Positions 34,084 through 42,952 of a stretch of 64,000 bases of DNA are shown piece by piece; position 1 is the stretch's first letter; each line of letters starts with the position of its first letter. Under the pieces are notes generated by a model. That model was not told the origin of the DNA, did no database searches, and saw only the letters and a list, made by a program, of their open reading frames with translations. The DNA comes from JAJUFS01 sp036381175 (GTDB taxonomy: Bacteria; Pseudomonadota; Gammaproteobacteria; Natronospirales; JAJUFS01). The stretch spans positions 1 to 64,000 of the forward strand of contig DASVDI010000015.1 in NCBI GenBank assembly GCA_036381175.1, read 5' to 3'. A program made the position numbers and the translations under genes.

Positions 34084-35682
34084 TTACAGGTTTTGATAAT
34101 TCGGTCCGGAACCACCCTCAGGCGTAGTCCAGGTAATGATGGCGTACGGATCCTTGATGTCACACGCCTTGCAATGCACGCAGTTCGCGGCGTTGATCTG
34201 CAACTGTCGCTTGCCGTCGATCTCGATCATTTCGTACACGCCGGCAGGACAGAAACGTTCACAAGGGTTGCCGTATTCTTCCGTGCAGCGATCCACGCAG
34301 ATATTCGTGTCGTGCACTTTGAGATGCGCGGGCTGGTTCTCGTCGTGCGAGGTTGCCGCGAAATAAACCGATGCGAGCCTGTCCTTCGGCGGCAATTCGC
34401 GCGGACCAAACGCCTGCGGAATCTCGCCGGCATTCGCGCGCAACTCCATTTTTTTCCAGTCGTCCTTGTCGTTCTTCAGCGTCCAGGGCGTGTGTCCGGC
34501 GGTCACTGTTTCGAACGCCGCGTTTGCAAGCCCCAGCCACAAGCCTTTCTTGAAGCCCGGCGCGATGTTGCGCACCTTGTGCAATTCCTTCGCGGAATCC
34601 GATGCGCGCCACGCGGCATCGAAGCCTTCCGCCTTGCCGTGTTCGGCGTAATGATCCGCGGCGAGCATGCCGGAACGTATCGCCATGTGCATGCCCTTGA
34701 TCTTCGCGAAGTTCAGCTTGCCCGCCGCATCGCCGATCAATATCGCGCCCGGCATTTCAAGTGTGGGCAAGGATTGAATGCCGCCTTTCACCACCGTGCG
34801 CGCGCCGGCGGAAATGATTTCGCCGCCTTCCAGCAGTTTTTTCACCGAGGGATGATTCTTGAATTGCTGGAACGCCTCGAAGGGCTTGAAATCCGGATGC
34901 GCGTAATCAAGCCCCGCGATGTAACCGACATACACGCGATCTTCATCGAGATGGTAGAGAAACGAACCGCCGTAGGTGTCCGGTGCGAGCGGCCAGCCAA
35001 GCGAGTGCTGGATCAGGCCTGCCTTCGCGCGGCCTTCCGGCAACTGCCAGAGCTCCTTGAAACCGAGCGCGTAACTTTGCGGAGCAGAATCCGCATCGAG
35101 CGCGAAACTCGCGATCAACTGTTTTGAAACCGAACCGCGGCAGCCTTCACCGAGCACGGTGAGATTCGCGCGAATATCGACGCCCGGCGCGTAGTTCGGT
35201 CCGGGACTGCCATCCTTTTCCACGCCCATGTCGCCGCAGCGAACGCCGACGACGCGATTGTTTTCGATCAACGGCGCTGCCGCCGGAAAGCCGGGGAAGA
35301 CATCGACGCCTTCGGCTTCGGCTTTTTCCGCCAGTTTCTGGCAGAGGCTGCCGAGCGAGATGATGTAGTTGCCGTGGTTGTTCTGTTGCGGCGGCGTCGG
35401 CAGCTTTACGCGGCCTTTTTCGGTGAGCAGCAGGAATTCGTCTTTCTTCGCGGGAACACAGATGGCGGGCGGGTTCTCCTGCCACTCGGGCCAGAGTTCT
35501 GCGAGCGCGTCGGCCTGCAGCACGCAGCCGGAGAGAATGTTCGCGCCGACCTCCGCGCCTTTCTCGAGAACGCAGACGTTCAGCTCGGATTTTTTCTGCT
35601 TGAGACGGATGGCGCATGCGAGACCCGCAGGACCCGCGCCCACGACGACGACGTCGTATTCCATCGTTTCCCGTTCTGTCAT
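34084..35682 (-). CDS. etfD: Electron transfer flavoprotein-ubiquinone oxidoreductase
   Basis: A 532-residue flavo-iron-sulfur enzyme that passes electrons from ETF to the quinone pool at the inner membrane. VVVVGAGPAGLACAIRLKQK is the FAD-binding motif, GEGCRGSVSKQLI and DAAGKLNFAKIKGMHMAI are conserved, and the C-terminal 4Fe-4S region has CVDRC, CERFCPAGVY and CVHCKACDIKDP. MTERETMEYDVV matches the usual N-terminus. It lies upstream of etfBA on the same strand, separated by the REP pair. Confidence 0.95.
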   Translation of the reverse strand: MTERETMEYDVVVVGAGPAGLACAIRLKQKKSELNVCVLEKGAEVGANILSGCVLQADALAELWPEWQENPPAICVPAKKDEFLLLTEKGRVKLPTPPQQNNHGNYIISLGSLCQKLAEKAEAEGVDVFPGFPAAAPLIENNRVVGVRCGDMGVEKDGSPGPNYAPGVDIRANLTVLGEGCRGSVSKQLIASFALDADSAPQSYALGFKELWQLPEGRAKAGLIQHSLGWPLAPDTYGGSFLYHLDEDRVYVGYIAGLDYAHPDFKPFEAFQQFKNHPSVKKLLEGGEIISAGARTVVKGGIQSLPTLEMPGAILIGDAAGKLNFAKIKGMHMAIRSGMLAADHYAEHGKAEGFDAAWRASDSAKELHKVRNIAPGFKKGLWLGLANAAFETVTAGHTPWTLKNDKDDWKKMELRANAGEIPQAFGPRELPPKDRLASVYFAATSHDENQPAHLKVHDTNICVDRCTEEYGNPCERFCPAGVYEMIEIDGKRQLQINAANCVHCKACDIKDPYAIITWTTPEGGSGPNYQNL

Positions 35683-35704
35683 GAGGCGTTTCGCTTTTCA
35701 GAAA

Positions 35705-35734
35705 ATCGCAGCCCCCGGTGAACGGGGGCTGCGG
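35705..35734 (-). terminator. Hairpin after the M16 operon
   Basis: On the minus strand CCGCAGCCCCC and GGGGGCTGCG pair around GTTCACC, followed by ATTTTC. The U-run is short, so termination may be partial. It separates the M16 peptidase genes from the ETF-QO gene. Confidence 0.6.
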
Positions 35735-35803
35735 TTTGGCCGAGCGGCCATTTTAACGGATTCCCGGATGTTGCGCTTGCGGCGCAATCTCGTGGTCAGG
35801 CAA

Positions 35804-37210
35804 TCATTTGAGATCGCCTTCGCGAATCCAGTCGAGTTCCTGGAGCTGCGGTTTCACCGTTTCCAGGTCGCCGACCACGACCAGGGTCAGGTCATCGATG
35901 GGCAGGTATTCGCGCGCCATCGCGCTGACCGTCTCGGGCGTCACCGCGTTGATGCGCTGCACGAGCGTCGACAAATAATCCTCGGAAAGACCATGCAGCT
36001 CGATGTTGCGCAACTGGCCGATGATGCTGCCGCGGCTGGAATTCTGCAGCACGAACACGCCGGAGAGATAGTTCTTGATGCCGTCCAGTTCCGCTTCCGG
36101 CGGCGGCTCTTTCTGCAGGCGCTGTATTTCCTTGAGGATTTCGTGGATGGAATCCGCCGTGTGCGCGGTCGTGACATCCGCGTACTCCGCCCAGGTCGCC
36201 ACGCGGTAGTTGTCCTGCAGCGTGCTTCGCGGCGAGTAGGTGTAGCCCTTGTCCTCGCGGATGTTCGAGGTGATGCGCGAGCCGAACGAGCCGCCGAGCA
36301 GGGCGTTCATCACTTGCAGCGGCACGAAATCCGGATGGCTGGGATCAACCACCGGCAGGCCGAGGATGAGCGTGGATTGCGGCGCGCCCGGGCGATCGAC
36401 AAGGATCACGCGATGTTCGGGCGTTGATTCCGGCACGTTCACCAGGACTTCCGGACCCGGTTTCCAGTCGCCGAATGCCTCGCGAATCGCTTCGCGCACG
36501 GCGGCCTCGTCGAACACACCGGCCACGTAGACGTGCGTGCGTTTTGCGCCGAATTCCTGTTCGTGGAATTCGCGCGCGTCCGCCGCCGTGTAGCCCTGCA
36601 ATTGTTCGGCTGACGGGAAAATATCGCCGTAGGGATGCTTGCCGTACGTGCTTTCCGAAAATGCTTCCTGCGCCGTTGCCTGCGGCTGGCTTTGCATTAC
36701 GTCCAGTTGCCGCAGGAGATCCCCGCGGATGCGCTCGGCTTCGGATTCCGGGAACGCGGGCGAACGCGTGATTTCCGCGAGCAGCTTGATGAGGTCGGGT
36801 GCGAATTCCGCCAGCACGTCGCCGCCGATGACGGTTTCATCAACGCCGGTGCTGACGAAAATCTCGCCGCCCATCGCGGCCACGGCTCCGGCAATTTCCT
36901 GCGCGCTGCGATTTACCGTGCCTTCCTGCAGCAATGCGGAGGTGAAATCCGCCAGCCAGCGTTTTTCGCCTTCATTGAGATTGCCGGTACGAACCGCGAC
37001 TTGCACGGTGACTTTCGGCAGGCTGCCGTAAGGCACGAGTGTGGCTTCGAGACCGTTGTCGAGCTGCATTTCCATCGTCTCGGGCAGCGTGAACGGTTTC
37101 GGCGGCGCGGGCTCGGGTGGCTCGGCTGCTGTGGCCGCCGTGGCGGCTTGCGCAAGGCCGAGGCCTGCCAGCAGGACGATCAGGCGGAAAGGTGAGTTGA
37201 AGGTTTTCAT
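35804..37210 (-). CDS. M16-family protein lacking the zinc motif
   Basis: A 468-residue secreted protein with a signal peptide (FRLIVLLAGLGLAQAATAATA). It has the M16 fold but RWLADFTSALLQEGT stands where HxxEH should be, so it has no zinc site. The substrate-binding GGSFGSRITSNIREDKGYTY of the C-terminal half is kept. Pairs of one active and one inactive M16 half are known, the inactive half completing the chamber. The start at 37210 follows GGGAGAG by 7 bases and comes 3 bases after the stop of the active partner. Confidence 0.88.
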   Translation of the reverse strand: MKTFNSPFRLIVLLAGLGLAQAATAATAAEPPEPAPPKPFTLPETMEMQLDNGLEATLVPYGSLPKVTVQVAVRTGNLNEGEKRWLADFTSALLQEGTVNRSAQEIAGAVAAMGGEIFVSTGVDETVIGGDVLAEFAPDLIKLLAEITRSPAFPESEAERIRGDLLRQLDVMQSQPQATAQEAFSESTYGKHPYGDIFPSAEQLQGYTAADAREFHEQEFGAKRTHVYVAGVFDEAAVREAIREAFGDWKPGPEVLVNVPESTPEHRVILVDRPGAPQSTLILGLPVVDPSHPDFVPLQVMNALLGGSFGSRITSNIREDKGYTYSPRSTLQDNYRVATWAEYADVTTAHTADSIHEILKEIQRLQKEPPPEAELDGIKNYLSGVFVLQNSSRGSIIGQLRNIELHGLSEDYLSTLVQRINAVTPETVSAMAREYLPIDDLTLVVVGDLETVKPQLQELDWIREGDLK

Positions 37211-37212
37211 GA

Positions 37213-38643
37213 TCACTCTCCCTTCTCGCTTGAAGCGGCTTCAGGATTCTGATCCTGCACGAGCTTCAAGACGGTGCGATTGGTTGGCCGCAGGTATTCC
37301 TGCGCGGTCTTCTGGATCAGCGCGGGTGTGACTTCACGGAACTCGGCTTCGAGTTCGTTGATGCGCGCCGGGTTGTCGTCGAACAGCGCGAACGCGGCGA
37401 GCAGGTCCGCGCGCCCGAAGCCGTAAAAACCGCCGAGCGTGTCATAAAGGCTGGAGCGCATTTTCACCAGCGCGCGATCCAGTGTTTCCTGGTCGACCGG
37501 TTCGGTGCGTAACTTCTCGATGACTTCGTTTGTCGCTGTCATGATCGCTTCGGGATCGACGTCGGCGTCGTGAATCAATGAAGCCGTCCACAGCATCGGG
37601 CCGTTGTAATTGAACATGTTGCCGAGCAGGTTGATGCCGCCCGAAACCTCGGCGGTGTAGCCTTTTTCCTGCACGAGTTTCTGCACCAGCAGCGCATCGT
37701 CACCCTGCAACAGGATCTGATCGATCAGCCCCATGGCGTAATATTCCGGCGTGTTGCGTTCGGGCATGTGGTAGGAAAAGGCGAGCGCGGGACGATTGAT
37801 GAGCGGGTCTTCACGCACCGCGATTTTTTCTTCCGTCTGCTTCGGTTCGGAAATGTCAGGAATCGGCGGCACGTCGGCGGAAGGAATGTCGCCAAAATAT
37901 TTTTTTATCCACGCCAGCGTCTGCGCGGGATCGACATCGCCGGTGACGACAACAACCGCGTTGTTCGGCGCGTAGTAGGTGTCGAAGAAATCCTGCACGT
38001 CGTCGAGCGTGGCGGCGTCGAGATCGTCCAGCTCGCCGTAGAAATTATGCGCGTTGTACCAGTTCACGTTCGCGTACTGCGGCATCCACAGCCACGGAAA
38101 ACCGCCATAAGGCTGGTTCAGCACGTTCACGCGAACTTCGTTCTTCACCACGCCTTGCTGGTTGGTGAGATTTGCCTGCGTGATGTCGAGGCCGCTCATG
38201 CGATCGGCTTCCGCCCACAGCATGGTTTCGAGCGTGTTCGCGGGAACGATTTCGAAATAATTCGTGAAGTCGAAGCGGGTGGAACCGTTGAGCACGCCGC
38301 CGTTGCGCTGGATCAGTTTCACGAATTCCATCTTGCCGAGATTCTCGGAGCCCTGGAACATCATGTGCTCGAACAAATGCGCGAAGCCGGTGCGGTTGCG
38401 CGGCTCGATGCGGAAACCGATGTTGTAGTAGACCGCGACGGTCGCAATCGGCGCCGTGTGATCTTCGGAGATGACGACCTTCAGGCCGTTGTCGAGCGTG
38501 TGGTATTCGACGGGAACGGAAAAGCCGGCGGGAACACCGGTTTTCTCCGTGGTGGTTGTCGCGGTTGTGTCCGCCGGGCCGCTGCATGCAGCGACGAAAA
38601 ACAGCGATACGGACAGGGCCGCGCCACGTAGCAGTGTGCGCAT
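37213..38643 (-). CDS. M16-family zinc peptidase lipoprotein
   Basis: A 476-residue M16 peptidase. It has a lipoprotein signal (LLRGAALSVSLFFVAAC), a Thr-rich linker (TTATTTTEKT), then the active half with HLFEHMMFQGS (HxxEH zinc site) and the downstream Glu region DITQANLTNQQGVVKNEV. The start at 38643 follows AAAGGGGA by 7 bases; the longer frame upstream runs through the promoter. The product is probably an outer-membrane-anchored periplasmic peptidase acting with the next gene's product. Confidence 0.92.
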   Translation of the reverse strand: MRTLLRGAALSVSLFFVAACSGPADTTATTTTEKTGVPAGFSVPVEYHTLDNGLKVVISEDHTAPIATVAVYYNIGFRIEPRNRTGFAHLFEHMMFQGSENLGKMEFVKLIQRNGGVLNGSTRFDFTNYFEIVPANTLETMLWAEADRMSGLDITQANLTNQQGVVKNEVRVNVLNQPYGGFPWLWMPQYANVNWYNAHNFYGELDDLDAATLDDVQDFFDTYYAPNNAVVVVTGDVDPAQTLAWIKKYFGDIPSADVPPIPDISEPKQTEEKIAVREDPLINRPALAFSYHMPERNTPEYYAMGLIDQILLQGDDALLVQKLVQEKGYTAEVSGGINLLGNMFNYNGPMLWTASLIHDADVDPEAIMTATNEVIEKLRTEPVDQETLDRALVKMRSSLYDTLGGFYGFGRADLLAAFALFDDNPARINELEAEFREVTPALIQKTAQEYLRPTNRTVLKLVQDQNPEAASSEKGE

Positions 38644-38727
38644 GGTGTTTCCCCTTTTGTTGTTGAGGTTCGCTGCTTGGAGCCCCGTCACCCCGACGAG
38701 TTCCCCGGTCAGCGTTTGGCTAGCGTG

Positions 38728-38778
38728 TGGCCAAGGTTGGCCAGCGATCGAATTTACCGGTTCAGGCGATGGATGCAA
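38728..38778 (-). promoter_or_regulatory. Promoter and inverted repeat before the M16 operon
   Basis: On the minus strand TTGCAT (38778-38773) and TAAATT (38756-38751) are 16 bases apart. Just downstream of the predicted start is the inverted repeat TGGCCAA-CC-TTGGCCA (38743-38728), a candidate operator. Confidence 0.5.
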
Positions 38779-38845
38779 GGGGAAAAAGAAACACGAAGAT
38801 AGTTTTGAGAGTTTCCAGACGCTTATTTAATGACAGGTGGTAACA

Positions 38846-38872
38846 ATAAAAAACGCCCCGTGAACGGGGCGT
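38846..38872 (-). terminator. Rho-independent terminator after the SDR gene
   Basis: On the minus strand ACGCCCCG and CGGGGCGT pair around TTCA, followed by a T-rich run. It is about 130 bases beyond the SDR stop; a repeat and a duplicated gene end lie between. Confidence 0.8.
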
Positions 38873-38890
38873 TGTCGAAGGTAAGGAGGC

Positions 38891-38919
38891 GGTTATTTCG
38901 GCTGCATCCGGATCGCGCC
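38891..38919 (-). pseudogene. Duplicated 3' end of the SDR gene
   Basis: This 29-base stretch matches 38997-39025 with two differences and encodes the same terminal residues (GAIRMQPK and stop) as the SDR gene, through synonymous changes. Nothing upstream of it matches the gene. It is either the tail of a lost tandem SDR paralogue or a duplication made when the GC-rich repeat at 38947-38985 inserted. Confidence 0.6.
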
Positions 38920-38946
38920 CGAAAATAAACAGCGAAGCACTTGCGC

Positions 38947-38985
38947 TCCCTCTCCCCGCTGGGGAGAGGGCCGGGGTGAGGGGGA
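38947..38985. repeat. Palindromic GC-rich repeat
   Basis: CTCCCTCTCCCCGCTGGGGA followed by GAGGGCCGGGGTGAGGGGGA, closely related to 15068-15107. It stands exactly between the SDR stop codon and its duplicated end. Confidence 0.6.
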
Positions 38986-38998
38986 ATACGCGAGAAGG

Positions 38999-39766
38999 TT
39001 ATTTCGGCTGCATGCGAATCGCGCCATCCAGCCGGATCGTCTCGCCATTGATCATGGTGTTCTCGTAAACGGACGCGACAAGTTGCGCGTATTCCTCGGG
39101 CTTTCCAAGGCGTGACGGGAACGGCACCTGCTTGCCGAGCGATTCCTGGATTTCCGGCGGCATGCCTTCCATCATCGGCGTCCAGAAAATGCCGGGCGCG
39201 ATGGCGACAACGCGCACACCGATGCGTGCGAACTCGCGCGCCATCGGCAAGGTCATGGCGACAACACCGCCTTTCGATGCCGAATACGCCGCCTGGCCGA
39301 TCTGGCCTTCGAACGCGGCAACGGACGCTGTATTGATAATGAGTCCGCGCTGGCCGTCGGCGTCGGCATCATTGGATTCCATCGCGGCGGCGGCGGCCTT
39401 GCCGAGATTGAAGCTGCCGAGCAGGTTCACGTGCAGCACTTTCGCGAAGAAATCGCTCGCCATCGGGCCTTGCTTGCCGAGCACGCGGCCGGCGCCGAGG
39501 ATGCCCGCGCAATTCACCGCGAGCGTGAGGCCGCCGAAAGCCGACTTCGCTTTTTCGACAGCGGCATTCACCTCGGCTTCGTTTGAGACATCCGTCCTGA
39601 TGAACAGCGCGCGCTCGCCGAGTTTCTGTACGGCGGCCTTGCCGGCTTCATCGTTCACATCAAGCATCGCGACGTGCCCGCCGGCGTTCACCAGTCTTTC
39701 CGCCACGGCAAAACCGAGACCGGAAACTCCGCCGCTGACGATGGCCTTGGCGCTTTCAAATTTCAT
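38999..39766 (-). CDS. Short-chain dehydrogenase (3-hydroxyacyl-CoA dehydrogenase-like)
   Basis: A 255-residue classical SDR. It has IVSGGVSGLGFAVAERL (TGxxxGxG-type NAD motif), NCAG, and the active-site Ser-Tyr-Lys in NTASVAAF and YSASKGG. The protein resembles type II 3-hydroxyacyl-CoA dehydrogenases (HSD17B10-like), in keeping with the nearby ETF genes, but substrate assignment is inference. The start at 39766 follows AGGAG by 6 bases. In many relatives the gene after ispA is dxs; here it is this SDR. Confidence 0.88.
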   Translation of the reverse strand: MKFESAKAIVSGGVSGLGFAVAERLVNAGGHVAMLDVNDEAGKAAVQKLGERALFIRTDVSNEAEVNAAVEKAKSAFGGLTLAVNCAGILGAGRVLGKQGPMASDFFAKVLHVNLLGSFNLGKAAAAAMESNDADADGQRGLIINTASVAAFEGQIGQAAYSASKGGVVAMTLPMAREFARIGVRVVAIAPGIFWTPMMEGMPPEIQESLGKQVPFPSRLGKPEEYAQLVASVYENTMINGETIRLDGAIRMQPK

Positions 39767-39790
39767 GTGCAACTCCTGGACTTGATGATG

Positions 39791-39843
39791 AAATCCCCCC
39801 GCTGCACGGCGTGCAGCGGCCCCCTTTTTCAAAGGGGGCCGCG
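39791..39843 (-). repeat. Partial copy of the CCCTCCC/GGGGGCC repeat
   Basis: On the minus strand CCCTTTGAAAAAGGGGGCCG, then GCTGCACG..GTGCAGC and GGGGGGATTTCATC, matching the right half of the elements at 54631-54778 and 59241-59396. Confidence 0.55.
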
Positions 39844-39918
39844 TTGTTCTCGCCACATTCAACGGTGGAAGTTGTTCGTGATTATACGTGGCGCGCCCAG
39901 GCGCGACACGTCGTCCGC

Positions 39919-40812
39919 TCACGCCTGCCGGTCAACAACCCACGCGGCGAGCTCACGCAATATGTCAGCGCGCGCGCCGAAAACATCGAGCGCCGCGAGT
40001 GCTTCATCGGCCAGCGCCGCAAGCCGCCGGCGGGATTCCTCAACGCCGAGCAGCGCGGGAAACGTCGCCTTGCCGTGGATGGAATCGCTGCCCGCGGTCT
40101 TGCCGAGGGTTTCGGTGTCGCTCTCCACATCCAGCAGATCGTCGCGAACCTGGAAGGCGAGCCCTACGCGCTCGCCGAATCGCGCCAGTGCCTGCTTGCC
40201 TTCGGTATCGAGTTTCGGCGCGAGGGCTGCGCTCATCATCACGGCGGCTTCGAGCAGGCGGCCGGTTTTCAGTTGATGAATGGTTTCCAACTCCGCGACA
40301 TCGATGGCGCGGTTCTCCGCGGCAAGATCCATCGCCTGGCCACCCGTCATGCCGCGCGAACCGCCGGCTTTTGCGAGCAATGCCACGAGTTCCAGGCGGC
40401 GTGCGGGCTCCGCGGGCAGGTCGCGATCGGTGGCGAGCATGTCGAAGGCCAGCATTTGCAGTGCATCGCCGACAAGAATTGCCGTCGCCTCGTCGAACTG
40501 CCGGTGCGTGGTGGGCCGGCCGCGGCGCAGATCGTCATTGTCCATCGCCGGGAGATCGTCGTGCACCAGCGAATAACAATGAATCAGCTCCACGGCGGCG
40601 GCGGGCGGGTCCAACTGGATCGCCGGTACGCTGAGCATCTCGCCGGTTGCGTAAACGAGCAGCGGCCGCAGGCGCTTGCCGCCGTTCAGCACGGAGTAGC
40701 GCACGGCCTCGTGCAGCCGGGCGGGGCGCTCGGTGGCGTGCGGCAGGCTGCGTTCGAGCTTGCGTTCCAGGCGTTCGCGCCAGGCATCCAGCTGTTCGGT
40801 GGTGCTTGTCAC
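39919..40812 (-). CDS. ispA: Polyprenyl diphosphate synthase (FPP/GGPP type)
   Basis: A 297-residue prenyltransferase that condenses IPP with allylic diphosphates to FPP or GGPP. HDDLPAMDNDDLRRGRPTTH is the first aspartate-rich motif (with the two-residue insertion of bacterial FPP synthases), and FQVRDDLLDVESDTETLGK is the second. GGKRLRPLL binds IPP. The start is the GTG at 40812, 6 bases after AGGA; the frame upstream overlaps mvaD on the other strand. It is divergent from the mevalonate genes, whose product IPP it uses. Confidence 0.94.
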   Translation of the reverse strand: MTSTTEQLDAWRERLERKLERSLPHATERPARLHEAVRYSVLNGGKRLRPLLVYATGEMLSVPAIQLDPPAAAVELIHCYSLVHDDLPAMDNDDLRRGRPTTHRQFDEATAILVGDALQMLAFDMLATDRDLPAEPARRLELVALLAKAGGSRGMTGGQAMDLAAENRAIDVAELETIHQLKTGRLLEAAVMMSAALAPKLDTEGKQALARFGERVGLAFQVRDDLLDVESDTETLGKTAGSDSIHGKATFPALLGVEESRRRLAALADEALAALDVFGARADILRELAAWVVDRQA

Positions 40813-40872
40813 TCTCGATCCTGTTCTTGAAAAGAGGGCGAAGCTTACCGGAAGGCATCCGGCCTGAACACG

Positions 40873-40901
40873 CTGAGACGGCCGCGCGCTTGCGGTAGAA
40901 T
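40873..40901 (+). promoter_or_regulatory. Promoter of the mevalonate operon
   Basis: CTGAGA (40873-40878) and TAGAAT (40896-40901) are 17 bases apart and lie 40 bases before the mvaD start, in the divergent gap with ispA. Confidence 0.5.
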
Positions 40902-40940
40902 CGCGCTTTCGCGCACACGAATCGCAACAGGGAATCCCGC

Positions 40941-41927
40941 ATGCCTCCCCAGGCCGAAGCGACCGCACGGGCCAACATCGCCTTGATCAAGTACTGGGGC
41001 AAGCGCCGTCATGACGACGAGGTATCCCTGAATCTTCCTGCCGTGGGCTCGCTGTCGATCACCCTCGACGCGCTTTCAACGCGCACGCGCATCCGCTTCG
41101 ACAACTCGCTTGTAAAAGACAGCCTGCGCCTGAACGGCCGCGAAGACAGCACCGCGCGCCTGTCGCCGTTCCTCGATATTTTCAGGCGACGTGCGGGACG
41201 TGAAATATTTGCAGCGGTCGAAAGTGACAACAATTTTCCGACCGGCGCGGGACTCGCCTCATCCGCCTCCGGTTTTGCCGCACTCGCCGCCGCCGCAACA
41301 GGCGCGCTGGAACTGCAAATGCCTGCCACGGAACTGTCCGCGCTCGCGAGACGCGGCTCTGGTTCCGCGGCGCGTTCGATTTTCGGCGGATTCGTGGAAT
41401 GGCACCGGGGCGAGCGCGAAGACGGCAGCGATTCTCACGCCGAACCCCTGGCGAATTCGGATCACTGGCCTTTGCGCGTGCTGATCGCGGTGACCGACGA
41501 AAGCCAGAAACCGGTTGGCTCCACCGACGGCATGACGCGCACGGAATTCACCTCGCCATATTTCGACGCCTGGGTTGAAGGCCAGGAAAACGATCTTGCC
41601 GATGCGCGCGCCGCGATTCTCGCGCGCGATTTCGAAAAGCTCGCGGATGTGAGCGAGTTTTCCTGTCTGAAGATGCATGCGTCGGCAATCGCCGCGCGCC
41701 CCGGTGTTGTCTACTGGAACGGTGCGACGGTGGATGCATTGAACGCCGTGCGCGCCTTGCGCGCGAAAGGTGTTCCGGTGTTTTTCACCATCGACGCCGG
41801 CCCGCAAGTGAAAGCGGTTTGTCTTCCGGAAGCGGAAGTTGCCGTGCGTGAAACACTGGCGGCGGTGAGCGGCGTGAAACGTGTCATCGCGAGCGGACTT
41901 GGCAATGGAGTGGAGGTGAAGGTTTGA
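40941..41927 (+). CDS. mvaD: Diphosphomevalonate decarboxylase
   Basis: A 328-residue GHMP-family enzyme that decarboxylates mevalonate 5-diphosphate to IPP, the last step of the classical mevalonate pathway. Family motifs are ANIALIKYWGKR near the N-terminus, NNFPTGAGLASSASGFAALA (phosphate loop), RRGSGSAARSIFGGFVEW and MHASAIAARPGVVYWNGAT. Length is typical. The stop TGA overlaps the TTG start of the next gene, so the two are coupled. A complete classical decarboxylase argues against an archaeal-type bypass. Confidence 0.95.
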   Translation: MPPQAEATARANIALIKYWGKRRHDDEVSLNLPAVGSLSITLDALSTRTRIRFDNSLVKDSLRLNGREDSTARLSPFLDIFRRRAGREIFAAVESDNNFPTGAGLASSASGFAALAAAATGALELQMPATELSALARRGSGSAARSIFGGFVEWHRGEREDGSDSHAEPLANSDHWPLRVLIAVTDESQKPVGSTDGMTRTEFTSPYFDAWVEGQENDLADARAAILARDFEKLADVSEFSCLKMHASAIAARPGVVYWNGATVDALNAVRALRAKGVPVFFTIDAGPQVKAVCLPEAEVAVRETLAAVSGVKRVIASGLGNGVEVKV

Positions 41928-42949
41928 AAACGATTACGGCGTCCGCGCCCGGAAAATTGTTCATCACTGGCGAGTACGCCGTGCTGGATCGCGCGCCTGC
42001 CTTGCTCGCGGCGGTGAATGTGCGCGCGGTGTGCAAGCTGCATCCCGCGATCGGCGATGCCTGGCGCATCGTCACGCCGCCGCTGTCGTCGTCGCCCGCG
42101 GTGTTTCGCATTGTCGATGACCTGCCGGAATGGGAAGACGAACCGGTCGCCTTGTTTGATGCCGCGTGGCGCGCGTTGAGCGAAGCGCAGCGCGCCGAGC
42201 TCGCGAAATCCGCGTGGAATATTTCGCTGGATACGTCGGCATTTTTCCTGAAAGAGAAAAAACTCGGCCTCGGTTCCAGCGCCGCCGCGCTCGCGGCATT
42301 GACCGGTGCGTTGTGGGCGGCGGTCGGCGAGCTGCCAGATGAAGCGAGCGCATTCGACGCGCTGAAAACTGCGCACACCGCCTGGCAAGGCGGCGGCAGC
42401 GGCGCGGACCTCGCGGTCACGCTCGCCGGCGGCAACATTCTTTACCGGCGCGATCCGCGCATCGCAGCGCCTGTTGCATTGCCGGATGCGCTCGACATCC
42501 TGCCCGTGTGGAGCGGCAAGCCGGCGTCGACCGGCGAATTTCTGCGCCGGCTTGCGGATTTCCAGCAGAAGGATCCCGAGCGCTTCCGCGAGCGTTTCGC
42601 GGTGCTGGAGCAGGAAGCCGAGGAGGCCGCGATCGCGGCGAGCACCGGCGATTCGGTCGCGTTCCTTGAAGCCTTCGATGACTGCGGTGCTGCATTGCGC
42701 GCGCTCGGTGAGGCCGCGGAGCTGCCGATCTGGAGCGAGGATCACGAGCGGATCGGCGAGATCGTTCGCGCCGAGGGCGGCTGCTACAAACCGAGCGGCG
42801 CGGGCGGCGGCGACATCGGCATCAGCGTGATCCGTTCAGGCGACGAGGAGACAGCAGAAAGGGTAAAATCCCGGCTTTCGTCAGCGGGTTACAGCATCCT
42901 GCCGCTCTGTTTCGGCGCGCGTGGCCTGCATGTTTCAAAGAGTACGTAA
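41924..42949 (+). CDS. GHMP kinase, probable phosphomevalonate kinase
   Basis: A 341-residue GHMP kinase. SAPGKLFITGEYAVLDRAPA is the N-terminal motif, LGLGSSAAALAALTGALW the ATP loop and YKPSGAGGGDIGISVI the C-terminal GHMP motif. Because mevalonate kinase and the decarboxylase are both encoded next to it, phosphomevalonate kinase is the missing activity it most likely supplies (inference from context). The start is a TTG within TTGA overlapping mvaD. The next ATG is 4 bases after its stop. Confidence 0.85.
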   Translation: MKTITASAPGKLFITGEYAVLDRAPALLAAVNVRAVCKLHPAIGDAWRIVTPPLSSSPAVFRIVDDLPEWEDEPVALFDAAWRALSEAQRAELAKSAWNISLDTSAFFLKEKKLGLGSSAAALAALTGALWAAVGELPDEASAFDALKTAHTAWQGGGSGADLAVTLAGGNILYRRDPRIAAPVALPDALDILPVWSGKPASTGEFLRRLADFQQKDPERFRERFAVLEQEAEEAAIAASTGDSVAFLEAFDDCGAALRALGEAAELPIWSEDHERIGEIVRAEGGCYKPSGAGGGDIGISVIRSGDEETAERVKSRLSSAGYSILPLCFGARGLHVSKST

Positions 42950-42952
42950 TTG

